Source: Hydrogenobacter sp. T-2 (GTDB lineage Bacteria > Aquificota > Aquificia > Aquificales > Aquificaceae). From it: a stretch of DNA of 64,000 nucleotides. The notes beneath the pieces were generated by a model that ran no database searches, was not told the DNA's origin, and saw only the letters and a list, made by a program, of their open reading frames with translations. The translations under genes and the position numbers were made by a program. Below, piece by piece: positions 42,311 to 52,367 of this stretch (positions are counted from its first letter, which is position 1; every line of letters begins with the position of its first letter). The DNA lies in contig NZ_CP117180.1 of the NCBI RefSeq assembly GCF_033971325.1, positions 936,041-1,000,040 on the forward strand, given 5' to 3'.

Positions 42311-44023
42311 TTATATTTTATCCTTCTGAACCAAATCCCTTACAGTCTCCACAGCCTTGTCTATTTCCACATCCCACCTTTCTCCCGTGTGCCTGCTTTG
42401 AACCTCTACTTTTCCTTCTTTTACCTTTCTGCCTACCACTATCCTGTATGGAAATCCGCACAAGTCCGCATCCGCAAACTTAAAGCCTGGGCTTTGGTCT
42501 CTATCGTCGTATATGGTTTCTATACCATGTTCCTGTGCCAGCATATATAGGTTTTCCGCCACCGCCTTTTGCTCTTGGTCTTCCATGTTTACGCATATTA
42601 TGTCAAGCTCAAAGGGTGCAACCGAAATGGGCCACTTTATTCCCTTTTCGTCGTGATACTGCTCCACGATTGCGGATATGCACCTTGAAATGCCTATACC
42701 GTAGCAACCCATTATGATGGGTTTTTCTTGTCCTGTAGGGTCTGTGTAGTAGGCTCTCATAGGTTCAGAATACCTTGTCCCAAGAAGGAATATATGTCCC
42801 AGCTCAAGACCTTTGCTTACCTTAAGGGAAGAGCCACACTTAGGGCATGGGTCGCCTTCTTCTACCTGACACACATCCACAAACTCTCCATACTGAAAGT
42901 CCCTCCCTGGGTTGGCGTTTATGTAATGATAATCTGGCTTATTAAAGGCTATTACCGCGTTCTTTAGTCCGTAGGTAGAGTTGTCCCAGTAGACCTTTAT
43001 CTGAGGTGGAAGGTTAAAGGGTCCTATAAAGCCCTTGCTGGTTTTCAAAAGATTTTTGACCTCCTTGTCTTCCGCCAGCCTAAAATTCTCCGTTCCCAAA
43101 ACAGCCTCCACCTTATTCTCATCTATGTTCCTGTCTCCCCTTATAAGGAACATAACTGGCTCTTTTCCATTTACCATATAAAGCACCGCCTTTGTTATCT
43201 TCCTTGCAGGCACTCCGAGGAAAGAGGAGAGCTTCTCAATGGTGTCTGTGCTTGGCGTATGGACTTCCTTTAAAGGTAAAGGCTCTTCTTCCTCTTCCTG
43301 AGGCTTGGAAAGTCTTACTATTTCTGCGTTTGCACCATAGCCACAGCTTTCACAGTAGGCAACCCTTGCCTCTCCGTAGGGAGTTAGAGCGACAAACTCA
43401 TGAGAGCTTATGCCACCTATAGTCCCCACGCTTGCTTCCACAAGCAGTGTCTTTAGCCTGAGCTTTTTAAATATCCTATCGTAGGCAAACTTCATGCTTT
43501 CATAAGACATCATAGCGGAAAACTCATCTGGGTCAAAGGAGTAGGCATCCTTCATGATAAACTCCCTTCCCCTTATAAGACCAAAGCGAGGTCTTTTTTC
43601 ATCTCTGAACTTGACCTGTATCTGGTAAAGAACCACAGGGAGTTGCCTGTATGAGTTTACAAAGGACCTAACAAGGTCTGTTATTTCCTCCTCATGGGTT
43701 GGTCCAAGGCAGTATTCTCTGCGGTTTCTGTCTTTTAGAGTAAAGAGCTCTCTACCATATAAGTCCCACCTTCCCGTTTCCTTCCAAAGCTCAGCAGGGT
43801 TCAATACGGTAAGCAAAACCTCCTGAGCTCCGCTCCTGTCCATTTCCTTGCGAACTATGTTTTCTATCTTTCTTAGAACTCTCACACCGGGTGGAGTAAG
43901 CTCATATATGCCCGCAGAGACCTGCTTGATAAAGCCAGCCTTAAGGAGTAGTTTATGCGAGGGTGCTTCCGTGTCCGCAGGGTCTTCTTTGGATGTATAC
44001 CAGAAGTATTTACTCCAACGCAT
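42311..44023 (-). CDS. proS: Prolyl-tRNA synthetase (bacterial type)
   Basis: 570 residues. Class II synthetase: TSKEDPADTEAPSHKLLLKA, PPGVRVLRKIENIVRKEMDR (motif 1), FRDEKRPRFGLIRGREFIMK (motif 2), GCYGIGISRCISAIVEQ (motif 3), with the bacterial editing (INS-like) insert between motifs 2 and 3 and a C-terminal anticodon-binding domain. No ribosome site is visible; a TATAAT lies 10 nt above the ATG. Confidence 0.96.
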   Translation of the reverse strand: MRWSKYFWYTSKEDPADTEAPSHKLLLKAGFIKQVSAGIYELTPPGVRVLRKIENIVRKEMDRSGAQEVLLTVLNPAELWKETGRWDLYGRELFTLKDRNRREYCLGPTHEEEITDLVRSFVNSYRQLPVVLYQIQVKFRDEKRPRFGLIRGREFIMKDAYSFDPDEFSAMMSYESMKFAYDRIFKKLRLKTLLVEASVGTIGGISSHEFVALTPYGEARVAYCESCGYGANAEIVRLSKPQEEEEEPLPLKEVHTPSTDTIEKLSSFLGVPARKITKAVLYMVNGKEPVMFLIRGDRNIDENKVEAVLGTENFRLAEDKEVKNLLKTSKGFIGPFNLPPQIKVYWDNSTYGLKNAVIAFNKPDYHYINANPGRDFQYGEFVDVCQVEEGDPCPKCGSSLKVSKGLELGHIFLLGTRYSEPMRAYYTDPTGQEKPIIMGCYGIGISRCISAIVEQYHDEKGIKWPISVAPFELDIICVNMEDQEQKAVAENLYMLAQEHGIETIYDDRDQSPGFKFADADLCGFPYRIVVGRKVKEGKVEVQSRHTGERWDVEIDKAVETVRDLVQKDKI

Positions 44024-44043
44024 AGGATTTAAAATTATACTTC

Positions 44044-46083
44044 ATGAGCCTTAGAGAAGGGTGGGTTATTCTTGCTTTTGTGGTTATACTAAGTGCCATA
44101 GTCCTGCCCGTGCCTGCCTCTCTTCTTGACATTTTATTGGCTCTTAGTATTACCTTTTCAATGACAGTTCTGGTGCTTACCACTTTTATAAAAGAACCCT
44201 TGGAACTTTCCGCCTTTCCCAGCATTTTGCTTATTGGAACGCTTTTGAGGCTTTCTCTCAACATCGCAGCCGCAAGGAGGATACTTCTCTACGGACACGA
44301 GGGAACCTCTGCCGCAGGTCATATCATAGAAGGCTTCGGCACTTTCGTGGTAGGTGGTGATGTGGTGGTGGGTCTTATAGTGTTCCTTATATTTATAGTT
44401 ATAAACTTTATTGTCATAACCAGGGGTGCGGAGAGGGTATCTGAGGTCGCCGCGCGCTTTACCCTTGATGCCATGCCTGGAAAGCAGATGAGCATAGACG
44501 CAGACCTCAACGCAGGGCTTATTACAGAGGAGGAAGCTAAAAAAAGAAGGGCTCAGCTTGAGCAAGAGGCGAGCTTCTTTGGTGCTATGGACGGTGCCAG
44601 CAAGTTTATAAGGGGAGATGCCATAGCTGCTTTGATAATACTCTTCCTTAGCCTTGTGGGCGGTCTTCTTGTAGGTCTGGTTTTTAAGGGTATGGGTTTC
44701 TCCGATGCTATAAGGACATACACCCTTCTTACAGTGGGTGAGGGGCTTGCCAGCCAAATACCTGCCTTAATGCTTTCCACCTCTGCGGGCATTGTGGTGA
44801 CCAAATCCTCTTCAAAGGAGGAGCTTGGGAGGGTGCTTTTCAAGGAGTTTTCAAAGGAGCCAAGGGTTTTTCTCTTTTCCTCCGCCTTGTTGGTCTTCAT
44901 AGGTCTCATCCCCGGCTTTCCCAAACTTCCCTTTTTCTTCATGGCAGGTCTGCTCGGAGGACTATACTATGCTCTAAGCAGGGCACTTAAGGAAGAAGAG
45001 CTTAAGAAACTTGAAGAGCTACTCAAAGAGCAGAAAAAACCACCTACGGAGAAGAGAGAAGAGGAGATGATCACTCAACCAGAAACCATAGCCCTTGAAA
45101 TAGGTTATGGACTTATTCCCTATGTAGATGAATCTCAAGGGGGCGATGTGCCAGAGAGGATAAAGACTATAAGAAGACAGCTTGCAAGTGAATATGGCGT
45201 TGTTATACCTCTTGTGCATATAAGGGATAACCTAAGACTTAGACCTCACCAGTATCGCATACTCATAAGGGGTATAGAGGTGGACTCTTATGAAATAGTG
45301 CCAGGGCACTGGCTTGCCATAGACTTGGGTAATGCCAGAGAGCCACTTCAAGGTATAGAGACCAAAGACCCATCCTTTAAGCTAAAAGCCTATTGGATAA
45401 GGGAAGACCAAAAGGAAAAGGCACAAAAGCTGGGCTATATGGTGGTGGACATATCCACGGTTATGATAACTCACATAAGCGAGACTATAAAGAAAAACTT
45501 GCATGAAATACTCGGAAGGGCGGAGGTTCTTGAGCTTGTGGAAAACCTCTCAAAGAAGTATCCAAAGGCAGTGCAGGGGCTCGTGCCTGATGTGGTGCCA
45601 GTTTCCGTGCTTCATAGGGTGCTTCAAAACCTTCTCAGGGAGGGCATACCCATCAATGACCTTCTTACCATCCTTGAAACCCTTGCGGACTACATAGAGC
45701 AAACAAGAGACCCAGACCTTCTTACAGAGTATGTTCGTCAAAGGCTTGCCAAGAGAATAACAAGACTTTATTCCACAGATGGCACTCTGTATGCCATGAT
45801 ACTGTCTCCAAAGTTAGAAACAAAGCTCACCGCCTTGGTGCAGGAGGGTAAGGAGGAGGAATTTTTAGACCTTCTTATAAATGGACTCTATCCAAAGCTC
45901 TCTCAGGAGGTCACAAAGTTTACCCAGTATCAGGCTATGCCTCTTCTCATAACCTCAAGCTCTGTAAGAAGACATATAAGAAAGGTCCTTGAAAACTACA
46001 TGCCAAACCTCATTGTGCTGTCTTATAATGAACTTGATAGGCAGTTAAACCTAAAGGTCATAGGTGTCATAGATGAAAATTAA
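44044..46083 (+). CDS. flhA: Flagellar export gate protein FlhA
   Basis: 679 residues. The N-terminal half has about eight membrane helices and the FHIPEP-type loop ([20 protein letters not shown]). The C-terminal half is the cytoplasmic export-gate ring domain ([20 protein letters not shown]). It uses the proton gradient to export flagellar subunits. First of flhA-flhF-flhG, overlapping flhF by 11 bp. Confidence 0.96.
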   Translation: MSLREGWVILAFVVILSAIVLPVPASLLDILLALSITFSMTVLVLTTFIKEPLELSAFPSILLIGTLLRLSLNIAAARRILLYGHEGTSAAGHIIEGFGTFVVGGDVVVGLIVFLIFIVINFIVITRGAERVSEVAARFTLDAMPGKQMSIDADLNAGLITEEEAKKRRAQLEQEASFFGAMDGASKFIRGDAIAALIILFLSLVGGLLVGLVFKGMGFSDAIRTYTLLTVGEGLASQIPALMLSTSAGIVVTKSSSKEELGRVLFKEFSKEPRVFLFSSALLVFIGLIPGFPKLPFFFMAGLLGGLYYALSRALKEEELKKLEELLKEQKKPPTEKREEEMITQPETIALEIGYGLIPYVDESQGGDVPERIKTIRRQLASEYGVVIPLVHIRDNLRLRPHQYRILIRGIEVDSYEIVPGHWLAIDLGNAREPLQGIETKDPSFKLKAYWIREDQKEKAQKLGYMVVDISTVMITHISETIKKNLHEILGRAEVLELVENLSKKYPKAVQGLVPDVVPVSVLHRVLQNLLREGIPINDLLTILETLADYIEQTRDPDLLTEYVRQRLAKRITRLYSTDGTLYAMILSPKLETKLTALVQEGKEEEFLDLLINGLYPKLSQEVTKFTQYQAMPLLITSSSVRRHIRKVLENYMPNLIVLSYNELDRQLNLKVIGVIDEN

Positions 46084-47179
46084 AAAGTTGGTGGTGGACT
46101 CTCTTCAGGAGGCGGTGGAGGAAGTAAGAAGCCTATATGGTTCAGAGGCGGTGATACTATCCACAAGGGTTATAAAGCAAAGGTTATTGCCCTTTTTACC
46201 CTTCCCTCAAAGGTCAAAACTTGAGATAACGGTTGGCATACCAGACAAAGAGGACTTTGGAGAGGAGCTTAAGAGAGAAGAAACCCTATACCAGGAGATA
46301 AACAGACTAAAGGAAAACCTAAAAGAGGTTATGGAGCTTGTTAAAAGACAGAAGGTGGAAAAGGAGGAGATAAAAAGGGATGACCTTGAGGGAGAATATT
46401 CCCTCAGAGCCTTATACCTAATGAATAAGCTCATAAACAGAGGAGTTTCAAGGGATGTGGCACAGAAGATAGTAGAATCCGCATGCGGATATGACTTTGA
46501 ACTAAAAAGGCTTGACCTAAAGGGAGAAAACCTTGAGTCTCTCATAGAAGGCTTTAGCAAGAATTTAAGGCTTGTGGAGAGCTTTCCAGAAGAAGGCTTT
46601 AACGTGGTCGCCCTTTTGGGTCCAACGGGTGTGGGTAAAACCACCACAATAGCTAAGTTGGCGTATAACCTAAAGCAAAAAGGTAAAAGGGTTGGACTAA
46701 TAACCATAGACAGCTACAGGACGGGTGCGGTTCAACAGCTTCAAACCTATGCCAACATAATGGAGCTTCCCTTTAGAACTGCGGACACACCTTATAGACT
46801 TAGGGAATGCATAGGCGAGCTTTCCTCTTTGGATGTGGTGCTTGTAGATACCGGTGGAAGAAGTCAGTATAATGAGGTCAAGCTAAAGGAGCTCGCATCC
46901 TTCTTTACAAAGCTTCCAGCACTTAAGGCATACATAACCCTAAGTGCCAACACAGAAGAAAGGGTTCAGTATGAGATAATACAGAGCTTTAGCGTGGTAG
47001 AGCCTTTTGGTCTCATATTTACCAAATTGGACGAGACCAACTACTTTGGGACTTTAGTTAATGTTGCCTACAGAACCCAGATACCTATCCTATGCCTTAC
47101 AATTGGTCAAAGGGTTCCCGAGGATATGGTTATGGCAAGCTACGAATACTTGGCTAAGATATTCTTAGAGGTGCAGTAA
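46073..47179 (+). CDS. flhF: Flagellar SRP-like GTPase FlhF
   Basis: 368 residues. A variable N-terminal part with a coiled-coil-like charged stretch (residues ~65-110) is followed by an SRP-type NG domain: [47 protein letters not shown] and [15 protein letters not shown]. It places flagella at the cell pole. It overlaps flhG by 1 bp. Confidence 0.94.
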   Translation: MKIKKLVVDSLQEAVEEVRSLYGSEAVILSTRVIKQRLLPFLPFPQRSKLEITVGIPDKEDFGEELKREETLYQEINRLKENLKEVMELVKRQKVEKEEIKRDDLEGEYSLRALYLMNKLINRGVSRDVAQKIVESACGYDFELKRLDLKGENLESLIEGFSKNLRLVESFPEEGFNVVALLGPTGVGKTTTIAKLAYNLKQKGKRVGLITIDSYRTGAVQQLQTYANIMELPFRTADTPYRLRECIGELSSLDVVLVDTGGRSQYNEVKLKELASFFTKLPALKAYITLSANTEERVQYEIIQSFSVVEPFGLIFTKLDETNYFGTLVNVAYRTQIPILCLTIGQRVPEDMVMASYEYLAKIFLEVQ

Positions 47180-48006
47180 TGGAGGCTCAGGCTCTTCATC
47201 TTATGAGAGTGGAAGGTAAGGAGAAAAAAACGGGATACATTGCGGTGGCAAGCGGAAAGGGTGGTGTTGGTAAAACGCTGATAACCATAAATATGGGAAG
47301 GATAATAGGGAGGAATGGCAAAAGGGTGTTAATAGTTGACGGAGACCTTGGGCTTAGCAATGTGCACATAATGCTTGGGATAACTCCAGCAAAGAATTTG
47401 TATCACTTCTTCATGGGTGAAGCGTCCCTTGAAGAGGTAGTAGTCCCTGTAGAAGAAAACCTTTACTTTATCTCCAGCGGTAGTGGAATCAGAGAGCTTG
47501 TCAACCTGCCACCTGCACAGCTCAGAAACCTCATATACAAACTACAAGAATACGCAGAGAAAAACTATGAGTGGGTGATATTTGACACACCACCCGGCAT
47601 ACATTCAGACACCACGGCCCTCGTTTCCTCTTCCCACATACCTGTAATAATAACCACCCCAGAACCTACCGCTATAGCGGACGCCTACGGGCTCATAAAG
47701 GTGCTAAACCAAGAGGAGAAAGTAAAGGAGTTTTATGTGCTTGTGAATAAGGTAAGTAGCAATGAGGAGAGCCTTAGGGTTTACGAGAGCATAAGGGTAG
47801 TGTGTGAAAAGTTCACATCCGCAGAGACAAGATACCTTGGAGGTATAAGATACAACCCTAAAATGATAAGAAACATAGTAAACCAAAATCCCTTCAACGA
47901 AGACTTAACAAAGGACCTCACAAAGGCATTGCTTAAACTACCTCTTGATATAAAGCCTTACGCTCCAAGTTTCTGGGAGAGACTACTATCAAAACTGAGG
48001 AGATAG
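47179..48006 (+). CDS. flhG: Flagellar number regulator FlhG (FleN), MinD-like ATPase
   Basis: 275 residues. VASGKGGVGKTLITINMGRI (deviant Walker A), VDGDLGLSNVHIMLGI (switch I) and FDTPPGIHSDTTALVS (Walker B). The C-terminus KPYAPSFWERLLSKLRR is an amphipathic membrane-targeting helix. It limits flagellar number together with FlhF. Confidence 0.93.
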   Translation: MEAQALHLMRVEGKEKKTGYIAVASGKGGVGKTLITINMGRIIGRNGKRVLIVDGDLGLSNVHIMLGITPAKNLYHFFMGEASLEEVVVPVEENLYFISSGSGIRELVNLPPAQLRNLIYKLQEYAEKNYEWVIFDTPPGIHSDTTALVSSSHIPVIITTPEPTAIADAYGLIKVLNQEEKVKEFYVLVNKVSSNEESLRVYESIRVVCEKFTSAETRYLGGIRYNPKMIRNIVNQNPFNEDLTKDLTKALLKLPLDIKPYAPSFWERLLSKLRR

Positions 48007-48008
48007 GC

Positions 48009-48779
48009 ATGGTGCTGGGAATTATAGGCTATGGTAATATGGGAGAGAGCTTTGCTAAGGCTCTAAAAGGTCATGTGGAGGTGCTTGTATACGATGTGAG
48101 CGAGGAGAAAAGGTCAAAGGCACTTTCTGAAGGTTTTGGGGTTGCTTCTGACCTTGAGTTTCTTCTAAAGAACTCCAATTGGCTTTTGGTGGCGGTAAAG
48201 CCAAAGGATGTGGAAAGGCTCTTAGAGAGTCTTAGAGGAAAACTTGACCAAAGGATTCTCATAAGTCTTGTGGCTGGGCTTTCTCTTGAGAGGATAAGGG
48301 AGCTTTCTGGAACTTCAAGGGTCATAAGGCTTATGCCAAACATAAACGCTCTTGTAGGAAAGGCGGTCATAGCCTTTGTTTGTGGTGAGGCTATAGAAGA
48401 AGGTGAAAGGGAAAAGTTCATATCTCTTTTTTCTCACTGTGGAAGTCTTTATGAGCTTGAGGAAAGCCTTTTTGACGCCTTTACCGCTCTTGCAGGTTCT
48501 GGTCCTGCCTTTGTCTTTAGCTTTATTCACGCCCTTTCTCTTGCTGGCGTGCTTGAGGGATTTCCCTACGAGAAGGCAAAGGCTATAGCCATAGACATGG
48601 TGCTTGGCTCTTGTGAGCTACTCAAAAGGCTTGGTGGAAACCCAGAGGAGTGGATAACAAGGGTTGCCTCTCCGGGTGGGACAACCATAGAAGGTATAAA
48701 GGTGCTTGAAGAAAGAGGCTTTAAGGGCATAATAATGGAATGCGTGCAAAAAACCTCAGAGAAGGCAAAGAAGCTCTAA
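48009..48779 (+). CDS. proC: Pyrroline-5-carboxylate reductase
   Basis: 256 residues. The N-terminal NAD(P)-binding fold has GIIGYGNMGESFAKAL. VIRLMPNINALVGKA, ALAGSGPAFVFSFIHAL and RVASPGGTTIEGIKVLEERG are the family signatures. It performs the last step of proline synthesis. It starts 2 bp after flhG and overlaps pgeF by 40 bp. Confidence 0.93.
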   Translation: MVLGIIGYGNMGESFAKALKGHVEVLVYDVSEEKRSKALSEGFGVASDLEFLLKNSNWLLVAVKPKDVERLLESLRGKLDQRILISLVAGLSLERIRELSGTSRVIRLMPNINALVGKAVIAFVCGEAIEEGEREKFISLFSHCGSLYELEESLFDAFTALAGSGPAFVFSFIHALSLAGVLEGFPYEKAKAIAIDMVLGSCELLKRLGGNPEEWITRVASPGGTTIEGIKVLEERGFKGIIMECVQKTSEKAKKL

Positions 48780-49357
48780 TATTTGCTTTACAAAAAGGAA
48801 GGGCAAGGCTTGCCATAAAAAGGTGGCAAGAGGACAAGGATGTGCTAACTCTTAAGCAAGTGCATTCTGCGAGGGTCTATCTGCTCTCAGAGGTAGTTGA
48901 AGGTTTGGAGGGAGATGGCATAATAACCCAAACCCCTGGGTTAAAGATAGGTATTAGGACTGCGGACTGCGTGCCTGTTGCCTTTCTTGGAGAAAAAACT
49001 GTGGCGGTGGTGCATGCAGGCTGGAGAGGTCTAAGGGAAGGCATAATAGAAAAAACCCTTGAAATACTCTCAAGCCTTGAAAGACTTGAAAACTTCCTCG
49101 CCTTTGTGGGACCCTCTGCGAGAGCCTGCTGTTATGAGGTGGGTGAAGAGTTCAAAAATTACTTTGTGAGCCTACATTACAAAAAGGGAAGGCACTACAT
49201 GGACACCCAGTCAGAGACCATCCTAAGGCTAAAAAAAGGCGGAATAGGGCAGGTTTTCCAGTATGGCGTATGCACCATATGCCACCATAGCTTACCTTCA
49301 TACAGAAGAGATAAAACGCAAGAGAGAATTTTAACCCTTGCGGAACTTGTTGCCTAA
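48740..49357 (+). CDS. pgeF: Peptidoglycan editing factor PgeF-like (laccase-domain/YfiH)
   Basis: 205 residues. LKQVHSARVYLLSE, IRTADCVPVAFLGEKTVAVV, HAGWRGLREGIIEKTL and GPSARACCYEVGEEF form the Cys/His metal site and Arg-rich pocket of the YfiH family. It removes misincorporated residues from peptidoglycan precursors; other members are called polyphenol oxidases or purine-nucleoside phosphorylases. ATG 48740 is inside proC. Confidence 0.88.
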   Translation: MRAKNLREGKEALIFALQKGRARLAIKRWQEDKDVLTLKQVHSARVYLLSEVVEGLEGDGIITQTPGLKIGIRTADCVPVAFLGEKTVAVVHAGWRGLREGIIEKTLEILSSLERLENFLAFVGPSARACCYEVGEEFKNYFVSLHYKKGRHYMDTQSETILRLKKGGIGQVFQYGVCTICHHSLPSYRRDKTQERILTLAELVA

Positions 49358-49387
49358 GAAGAGAAAAGGTTTAGAATATTCTATGGT

Positions 49388-49786
49388 ATGGACTATATAC
49401 TTGAAAGAAAAATCAGAGAGCGTGCACCTGCATACTTTGGAAGGTATTTTAGAAGGGTAGAGGCGGTCCCTATAGAGGAGTGGTCAGAGAAATTGGAAGA
49501 TGCTCTGGATGGTGGGCTCATAAGTGAGGAAGAAAGGAAAGACACACTAAACCTTGATGCATTAATAAGGGTGAAGTCTGAAGATGGTAGAAACCTTCTT
49601 CTTGCAGTGGAAGTATCCCACACACTTGAGGACAAGGATGCGGATAGGGCTCTTAGAAGGGCTAATGTTATCGCAAGGGTATATGGCATAGAGACCATTC
49701 CTGTGGTAATTGGAGCATATGTTCCAGAAGGCTTGCAGGACAGACATCCAAAGGTGCTTGTAGTTCAGGTCTCAGATGATAACTAA
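49388..49786 (+). CDS. Unrecognised protein, PD-(D/E)xK-like
   Basis: 132 residues. I do not recognise the family. The middle part LDALIRVKSEDGRNLLLAVE followed by VSHTLEDKDADRALRRANVI looks like the beta-hairpin-helix core of PD-(D/E)xK nucleases, but the catalytic Lys is replaced (EVS), so activity is doubtful. It lies 30 bp after pgeF and overlaps the methyltransferase by 11 bp. Confidence 0.55.
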   Translation: MDYILERKIRERAPAYFGRYFRRVEAVPIEEWSEKLEDALDGGLISEEERKDTLNLDALIRVKSEDGRNLLLAVEVSHTLEDKDADRALRRANVIARVYGIETIPVVIGAYVPEGLQDRHPKVLVVQVSDDN

Positions 49787-50429
49787 AAAAACCGTAGGAG
49801 AGGTCTTTTCCTCTGTAAGCAAGAAATATGACTTTTTCCTAAACCTCATAACCTTCAGAAGAATAGACCATTGGCAAAGAGACCTGTTGAATATGCTAAG
49901 TCCAGAGGGCAACAGGCTTGATGTTGGCACTGGCACGGGCGAAGTTCTTTTAAAGTCTCAAAACAAGGGCATGAGGGTAGGAATGGACCTATCCCTTGAG
50001 ATGCTAAAGCTGGCAAAGTCCAAGTGTAAGGTTTGTAAGTTTGTGGTAGCGGACGCAGAGAATATGCCTTTTAAAGACTCTTCCTTTGGCTCTATAACTC
50101 TATCCCTCGTATACAGGCATCTTTTAGATAGAAAAGCCTTTTTAAGAGAAGCCTACAGGATTTTGGAAAAGCACGGACAAATTGCTATGCTTGACATAAA
50201 CCGCTTTAGTTTAACGCCTATTCTTATATTCCTCATGAAGTATCCACTAAAACCCTTGGGACTTCTCCTCTTTGGCAGAGAAAAGTGGGACTTTTTTATC
50301 CACTCTTTGGAGAACTCCTTGAGCATTGAGGAAGTGAAAAAGGAGTTTGAGGAGGAGGGCTTTGAGGTTTTGGAAGTCCAGAAAAGGCTTTTTGGACTTG
50401 TCTACCTTATCCTTTCCAGAAAGAGGTGA
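49776..50429 (+). CDS. UbiE/MenG-type methyltransferase
   Basis: 217 residues. SKKYDFFLNLITFRRIDHWQ is the UbiE/MenG N-terminal signature, NRLDVGTGTGEVLLKS the S-adenosylmethionine site, and DAENMPFKDSSFGSITLSLV the rest of the fold. It probably methylates the quinone ring; Aquificales use menaquinone derivatives such as methionaquinone. The exact substrate is uncertain. Confidence 0.8.
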   Translation: MITKKTVGEVFSSVSKKYDFFLNLITFRRIDHWQRDLLNMLSPEGNRLDVGTGTGEVLLKSQNKGMRVGMDLSLEMLKLAKSKCKVCKFVVADAENMPFKDSSFGSITLSLVYRHLLDRKAFLREAYRILEKHGQIAMLDINRFSLTPILIFLMKYPLKPLGLLLFGREKWDFFIHSLENSLSIEEVKKEFEEEGFEVLEVQKRLFGLVYLILSRKR

Positions 50430-51636
50430 GCTTTTACAGTTTTTGCTTTTTCTTTTCCTTTTAGCCTTTAGCCTTTGGAGGTTAGAGAGGGAAAACAGGT
50501 ATCTTTGGTTTGAGGATGAGGGTATTGTTTGGCTAAGGCTTGAGGGAGTGCCAATAGAAACAGACAGGGGCTTGAGGTTTAGGGCAAAGGTAGTGGGTGG
50601 AGACCTTCCAGACATATACGGTAGGACTGCCTTTGTAAACATATACGGTCTCAAAGACCTTCCAACAGAGTCCTTTAGCCTTTATGGAAAGGTTAGGGCA
50701 GAAGGCTCAAGGCTTTTTATTAGCGGTAGCTATAGGGATATAGAGGATTTACTTTCCGAAAAGACTTTGAGAAAATCCTATATAAACCGTGTTCAAGAGA
50801 GAATACAAGACCCGCAAGTGAGAGCCTTTGTGCTTACATACCTTCTTGGCGAAGCCCGTGAGAGCCTTCCTCAAGACCTTCAGTATTACTTTACCAAAAC
50901 GGGTCTTATTCACCTTCTTGTAATATCTGGCTTTCATGCGGGAATGGTTTTTCTCCTTCTTAGGTATCTCCTACCCTATCCTTACGGTTTGCTTTTGGGT
51001 GTTGTGGGTGTGAGCCTTTATGTGCTTTTGCTTGTTCCTAAGGAAGCTCCAGTTCTTAGGGCATGGCTTATGCTTTCGCTTTGGGTCTTAGTGAGGCTTT
51101 CTGAAGGTAGACCAAACTCTCTTGGCATACTGCTCTTTTCTGGTTCTCTCTTGCTTTTGTATAGACCTGAGTTTTCCCAGTCCTTTTCCTTCTGGCTTTC
51201 CTTCTTTGCGGTCCTATACATAATTCTTGGTCTTAGGCTTTTGCCTTCAGAAGGCTCATGGGTATACAGAAACTTGGGACTACCCTTTGGAGTTTCTCTT
51301 TTTGCCTTTCTTGGAGTGTCTCCTCTATTGCTTTCCTTTACCCATACAAGTCTTGGCAGTGTGCTTTTTAGTCCCCTTGTGGGCTATATGCTACTTCCCT
51401 TTACCGCCTACGGAGTTTTGGAGCTTATCACCTTCTTTAGCCTTCCCACCCTTCCTTTGGAGCTCATGGGTAAGGCTGTCATACAGGTAGTGGAACTTCT
51501 TTCAGTTTTTGACTTGAGGGTAGGTTTTGACCTGTCTGTAGGAAGCTCCTTTGCAATAAGCACTCTTGGAGCTTTTCTGCTATACCTTTTATCCCTTGTG
51601 CCTACCTCCTCAAGGCATAAAGCACCTTCTCCATAA
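50347..51636 (+). CDS. comEC: Competence membrane channel ComEC/Rec2-like, membrane part only
   Basis: Up to 429 residues. After an N-terminal helix and an OB-like soluble segment (EDEGIVWLRLEGVP, GDLPDIYGRTAF), the competence region follows: LTYLLGEARESLPQDLQYYF and TKTGLIHLLVISGFHAGMVF with several helices. It moves single-stranded DNA into the cytoplasm. The C-terminal metallo-beta-lactamase-like domain of long ComECs is absent. Start uncertain: TTG 50347 or TTG 50362; the latter follows GAGGAGG. Confidence 0.85.
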   Translation: MRRRALRFWKSRKGFLDLSTLSFPERGELLQFLLFLFLLAFSLWRLERENRYLWFEDEGIVWLRLEGVPIETDRGLRFRAKVVGGDLPDIYGRTAFVNIYGLKDLPTESFSLYGKVRAEGSRLFISGSYRDIEDLLSEKTLRKSYINRVQERIQDPQVRAFVLTYLLGEARESLPQDLQYYFTKTGLIHLLVISGFHAGMVFLLLRYLLPYPYGLLLGVVGVSLYVLLLVPKEAPVLRAWLMLSLWVLVRLSEGRPNSLGILLFSGSLLLLYRPEFSQSFSFWLSFFAVLYIILGLRLLPSEGSWVYRNLGLPFGVSLFAFLGVSPLLLSFTHTSLGSVLFSPLVGYMLLPFTAYGVLELITFFSLPTLPLELMGKAVIQVVELLSVFDLRVGFDLSVGSSFAISTLGAFLLYLLSLVPTSSRHKAPSP

Positions 51637-52012
51637 GGCTATAGGCTACCTCTAACTCTCTAAATATTTCTTCCGCAAGCTCTTCATCGTAGGTGTGTGC
51701 GGTTAAGTTTCTCAAGTCCACAAGCCTCAAAAGCCCTATTCCTTCCTCTTCTGAAAAAGCCTCTCCAGACATGCCTAAATATTCTCTTAGGCACATCCTT
51801 GGCGAATTGCACACAACACCATGAACCTCATAAAGGTAAACCTTCACACACTTCCAAAGAAGCTCATAGGTAAACTCAAACCTTTGAATTGCGGAATCTC
51901 TAAAAAACTCATACAGCTCTGAACATTCTTCTTCCTTTGCCTTCAAAAGGGCACTTTTGAACCTTTTCATAGCCTTCTCAAAAGCCTCAAGAGTGTCTCT
52001 TAGCCTACCCAT
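51602..52012 (-). CDS. HEPN-domain protein (HI0074-like), toxin-like partner
   Basis: 136 residues. All-helical with the RNxxxH motif of HEPN RNases: LVDLRNLTAHTYDEELAEEI. HEPN proteins of this kind are held inactive by an MNT nucleotidyltransferase that adds AMP to the Tyr beyond the His (present here: AHTYDE). It overlaps the MNT gene by 13 bp and ends 35 bp inside comEC (convergent). Confidence 0.85.
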   Translation of the reverse strand: MGRLRDTLEAFEKAMKRFKSALLKAKEEECSELYEFFRDSAIQRFEFTYELLWKCVKVYLYEVHGVVCNSPRMCLREYLGMSGEAFSEEEGIGLLRLVDLRNLTAHTYDEELAEEIFRELEVAYSLMEKVLYALRR

Positions 52013-52305
52013 AGAACCGCCTCTTTGAGAATCTTTTCTCTAAAGTCTTTGTTTACCTTTGAAAGCTCCACAAGGTCTACCTTGTATGGAAGCCAAGACT
52101 CTTCCAGAAGTTCTGATATATAGGTAAGGTCTTTGGAGAGGTCTTCTTGACTTTCAAAGGCGAGGTCTACGTCAGAGAACGCTCTGTTGTCTTTTCTTGC
52201 CCTTGAGCCAAAGAGGTATACTTTGACCCTTCTGTCTTTGAAATACTCCCTTAAGAAACTTCTTAGCTCCTCAAGGTTTTTGAACTTGTTTGGAAGTGCA
52301 TACAC
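52000..52305 (-). CDS. MNT-type nucleotidyltransferase, antitoxin-like partner
   Basis: 101 residues from GTG 52305. VYLFGSRARKDNRAFSDVDL carries the GSRAR...SDxDL catalytic motif. Starts further upstream are rejected because they would run through the terminator at 52321-52346. A TATAAT at 52312-52317 leaves only 6 nt to the GTG, suggesting a leaderless transcript. Forms a HEPN-MNT pair with the gene at 51602. Confidence 0.82.
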   Translation of the reverse strand: MYALPNKFKNLEELRSFLREYFKDRRVKVYLFGSRARKDNRAFSDVDLAFESQEDLSKDLTYISELLEESWLPYKVDLVELSKVNKDFREKILKEAVLWVG

Positions 52306-52320
52306 AGACCAATTATAAAA

Positions 52321-52346
52321 CAAAAAAGCCCCGCACAAGGCGGGAC
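52321..52346 (-). terminator. Rho-independent terminator after the porin gene
   Basis: Read leftward: GTCCCGC, loop CTTGT, GCGGGGC, then TTTTTT. The 7-bp stem has one G-T pair. It lies just beyond the stop at 52368. Confidence 0.88.
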
Positions 52347-52367
52347 TAAGAGGAAGTTTTTACACCC

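Noticed and set aside
44024-44043. Leaderless promoter for flhA
   Set aside because: The TATACT hexamer is only 2 nt from the flhA ATG, which would put the transcription start inside the gene; the overlapping TATAAT fits proS better.
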